DNA of 7,937 nucleotides, from assembly GCA_023430545.1 (NCBI GenBank), contig JAEZAF010000184.1:1-7937 (forward strand), written 5' to 3'. The position numbers and the translations under genes are program-made. Shown here piece by piece: positions 6,265 through 7,937 of the stretch. This DNA comes from Chloroflexota bacterium. GTDB taxonomy: Bacteria > Chloroflexota > Anaerolineae > Aggregatilineales > Phototrophicaceae. Numbering within the stretch: the stretch's first letter is position 1; each line of letters begins with the position of its first letter. The notes under the pieces were generated by a model. The model saw only the letters and a program-made list of their open reading frames with translations. It ran no database searches and had not been told where the DNA came from.

Positions 6265-6735
6265 TCAGGTGGATGCGAGGTGCTGCTGACGGATGCCCAT
6301 GCCGATCTGCTGCGCGACCTGCTCCAGCGCCGTGATCTCGGCGGGTTCCCACAGCCGATCCTTCTGCGGGTCTTCCAGCCGGACGAAGCCCCACCAGCGC
6401 TCGTCGATCACCAGCGGGATCATGACCATCGACACCCCATCCGGGGCCATGAAGCTGGAAAGACTCTCTCCGCTCCCTTCCCACTCAGCAGGTGGCACAC
6501 CGGTGTGTCCGTTCTCCACAGGTGCATCCGTAAGGTCGGCTGTGTCCTGGGACCAGTGCGCGACCAGATGCACCTGCCAGTCCGCATCCTGACTGCGGCG
6601 GAAGACCTCGGCCAGCCGCGCATACGTGACACCGGTAATCAGTGCAAACATGCTCAGCAGCAGCTTGTGTGAGCTTAGCGTGGAGATCACATCATGTTGG
6701 AGCAGGATCGTTAATTGAGCATCAAGGGTGGGCAT
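6265..6735 (-). CDS. Single-GAF-domain protein
   Basis: A 156-aa soluble protein made almost entirely of one GAF-like domain. The ATG at 6735 has AGGAAG 5 bases upstream, a strong start signal. Residues about 15-45 form the leading helices. DADWQVHLVAHWSQD (50-64) matches the strand where GAF domains read the ligand or solvent side. VSMVMIPLVIDERWWGFVRLEDPQKDRLWEPAEITALEQVAQQIGMGI (about 101-148) is the characteristic GAF end, with the WWGFVRLED strand and the final helix. There is no cysteine anywhere, so covalent bilin attachment as in phytochromes is excluded. There is no output domain (kinase, GGDEF or HTH), so it may act by protein contact or simply sense a small molecule. It is convergent with gatA and divergent from ada. 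Ligand and partner are unknown. Confidence 0.82.
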   Translation of the reverse strand: MPTLDAQLTILLQHDVISTLSSHKLLLSMFALITGVTYARLAEVFRRSQDADWQVHLVAHWSQDTADLTDAPVENGHTGVPPAEWEGSGESLSSFMAPDGVSMVMIPLVIDERWWGFVRLEDPQKDRLWEPAEITALEQVAQQIGMGIRQQHLAST

Positions 6736-6784
6736 TACGTCTTCCTGAATGAGTCCACACTTCTTACTGTTTCATTAATTACAG

Positions 6785-6814
6785 TGTATAACGAAAGCCG
6801 CCGTAAGAAGGTAA
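6785..6814 (-). promoter_or_regulatory. Candidate promoter for the GAF gene
   Basis: On the minus strand TTACCT (6814-6809) and TATACA (6790-6785) are 18 bases apart, a plausible -35/-10 pair. Transcription would begin near 6778, about 43 bases before the ATG at 6735. An imperfect dyad, ACTGT (6766-6770) and ACAGT (6781-6785), lies over the predicted start site. The remaining bases up to 6996 hold no convincing promoter or Ada box that I can identify for ada. Confidence 0.35.
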
Positions 6815-6996
6815 ATTCTGTGCGAGAGGGCGTAGTGAAATCGTCCCATACCGGCTTGGCTGACGGTTTGACTGCCACTTTGACCGCAAGAATCGAAGTG
6901 CTGATGCGGCCCGTCTGCGTTACGATAATGAGCGTCAGCCGTGAGCCGATGTACTGCCTTACGGTCTGACAGTGAATGAGCCGCTGAGGATAAACG

Positions 6997-7937
6997 ATGA
7001 TCAACGAAACGCCCGACAGCACGGTCCATGAGACGATCAGTGAACCCGCCGGATACTGGCAGGCGGTGCTCCACCGTGACCAGAGCTACGATGATGTGTT
7101 CGTCTATGCTGTGAAATCCACCGGCATCTACTGCCGCCCGACCTGCCCATCACGCCGCCCGAAGCGCGATCAGGTCGATTTTTTCGAGACGCCGGAAGAC
7201 GCCCGAATCGCAGGCTATCGTGCCTGTAAGCGCTGCCAGCCGGATGACGTGCAGGAACAGCTTCAGGTGGTGCAGGCGATCTGTGCGTATCTGGATACAG
7301 TGGACAGCCGTCCGACACTGGCGGCATTGGCAGAGCGCTTCCATTACAGCCCGTTTCATCTCCAGCGCGTGTTCAAGCGCATTACCGGAGTCAGCCCGCG
7401 CCAGTATTTCGACAGCCGCCGCGTCGAGCGTCTGAAAGCCAGTCTGCGTGACTGTGAACGGGTGACCGATGCGATCTATGAGGCGGGTTATGAGTCGATC
7501 AGTCAGGTTTACACAGGGGGATTAGGCATGACACCGAGCGAGTATCAGAAGGGCGGGGCCGAACAGGTGATCCGCTATGCACTGCTGCCCTGCGCGATGG
7601 GCGTGCTGCTGGTCGCCGCGACCGGGCGCGGCCTGTGCGCGGTGCGTCTGGCGGATGGCGACGACGCCGACCGTCTGCTGAGCGAACTGCGCGTGGAATA
7701 TCCGCAGGCGTTGCTGAGCGCCATCCAGCCCCATGACGATCATGATCCGGAGTTCATCGGATGGGTGCAGGTGGTCTACGCCGTGCTGCAAAGTGAGACG
7801 CAGAGTCTTCAGCATTACAGTGCGCTCAACGCGCTGCCGATGGATGTCCGCGCGACGGCTTTTCAGCGGCGGGTGTGGGAAGCCCTGCGCGACATCCCGG
7901 TGGGGGATACCCGCAGCTATGCCGAGATTGCCACTGC
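6997..7937 (+). CDS. ada: Ada-type methylation-response regulator and methyltransferase (runs off right edge)
   Basis: The frame opens at ATG 6997, with GAGGA (6986-6990) six bases upstream, and stays open to the window edge (313 codons). Three parts of E. coli-type Ada are visible. The N-terminal zinc domain has YAVKSTGIYCRPTCPSRRP and YRACKRCQPD. Its four cysteines, C46, C50, C77 and C80, match the zinc ligands of Ada, and C46 corresponds to the methylphosphotriester acceptor Cys38. An AraC-type DNA-binding region follows (about 92-185), with LAALAERFHYSPFHLQRVFKRITGVSPRQYF and LGMTPSEYQKGG. Then comes the O6-alkylguanine methyltransferase part (about 190 onward), with FQRRVWEALRDIPVGDTRSYAEIA. 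The PCHR motif with the second acceptor cysteine would lie just beyond the window. The protein repairs methylated DNA and, once methylated, normally activates repair genes including its own. The second HTH appears about four residues short. Truncation is by the window edge and not by mutation. Confidence 0.93.
   Translation, partial: MINETPDSTVHETISEPAGYWQAVLHRDQSYDDVFVYAVKSTGIYCRPTCPSRRPKRDQVDFFETPEDARIAGYRACKRCQPDDVQEQLQVVQAICAYLDTVDSRPTLAALAERFHYSPFHLQRVFKRITGVSPRQYFDSRRVERLKASLRDCERVTDAIYEAGYESISQVYTGGLGMTPSEYQKGGAEQVIRYALLPCAMGVLLVAATGRGLCAVRLADGDDADRLLSELRVEYPQALLSAIQPHDDHDPEFIGWVQVVYAVLQSETQSLQHYSALNALPMDVRATAFQRRVWEALRDIPVGDTRSYAEIAT

Noticed and set aside
6766..6785. LexA-like dyad ACTGT...ACAGT near a DNA-repair gene
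   Set aside because: The spacing is two bases longer than the E. coli SOS box (CTG-N12-CAG instead of CTG-N10-CAG), and it lies over the GAF gene's leader and not near the ada start.
6715..6969. 84-aa plus-strand frame in the GAF-ada spacer, and overlapping minus-strand frames
   Set aside because: No ribosome binding site, no recognisable domain, and it overlaps the GAF gene start and its promoter region.
1..7937. CRISPR array, tRNA/rRNA, insertion sequence, toxin-antitoxin or defence island
   Set aside because: No regularly spaced repeats, no tRNA-like or rRNA sequence that I could recognise, no transposase motifs or long terminal inverted repeats, and no defence-gene families among the identified frames.

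Overview
The window is a compact, gene-dense piece of bacterial chromosome with moderately high G+C. Most genes have a visible Shine-Dalgarno sequence, and intergenic gaps are roughly 60-390 bases. No mobile element, CRISPR array, rRNA or tRNA is visible. The organism probably lies outside the enteric bacteria, because it has GatA, the catalytic subunit of the indirect route to Gln-tRNA(Gln)/Asn-tRNA(Asn). The overall flavour (isolated gatA, single-GAF protein, bacterial PH-like and 2TM-like proteins of unknown function) would fit a Chloroflexota-type genome. That assignment is an impression and not a proof.

Layout. Positions 1-407 (minus) hold the N-terminal part of a MOSC-domain protein that runs off the left edge. 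Positions 408-618 are a divergent regulatory region with a 20-bp operator-like dyad and a cluster of short repeats. Next come two plus-strand genes of unknown function: a soluble 279-aa protein that looks like a duplicated PH-like fold (619-1458) and a 247-aa four-helix membrane protein that looks like a duplicated 2TM domain (1595-2338). A perfect GC-rich hairpin (2377-2396) separates them from a convergent 14-TM-type DHA2 drug exporter (2402-4000, minus). Upstream of the exporter on the same strand is a 73-aa single-span membrane protein (4110-4331). A 386-base divergent region (4332-4717) then carries three copies of TTGGGATA, one pair of which forms a dyad over a consensus -10 box.

The right part starts with a complete gatA (4718-6202, plus) with all three catalytic residues at canonical positions. 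A second GC-rich hairpin (6224-6245) separates it from a convergent 156-aa GAF-domain protein (6265-6735, minus). A 261-base divergent spacer follows, then the start of an Ada-type methylation-response protein (6997 to the right edge, plus), which is cut before its C-terminal acceptor cysteine.

How the genes fit together. This looks like an ordinary mosaic of independent housekeeping, transport and stress genes and not one multi-gene system. I see no convincing new system. The items most worth a second look are the operator-like repeats in the divergent regions, an apparent shortening of the second HTH in Ada, and the two duplicated-domain proteins of unknown function that sit side by side.
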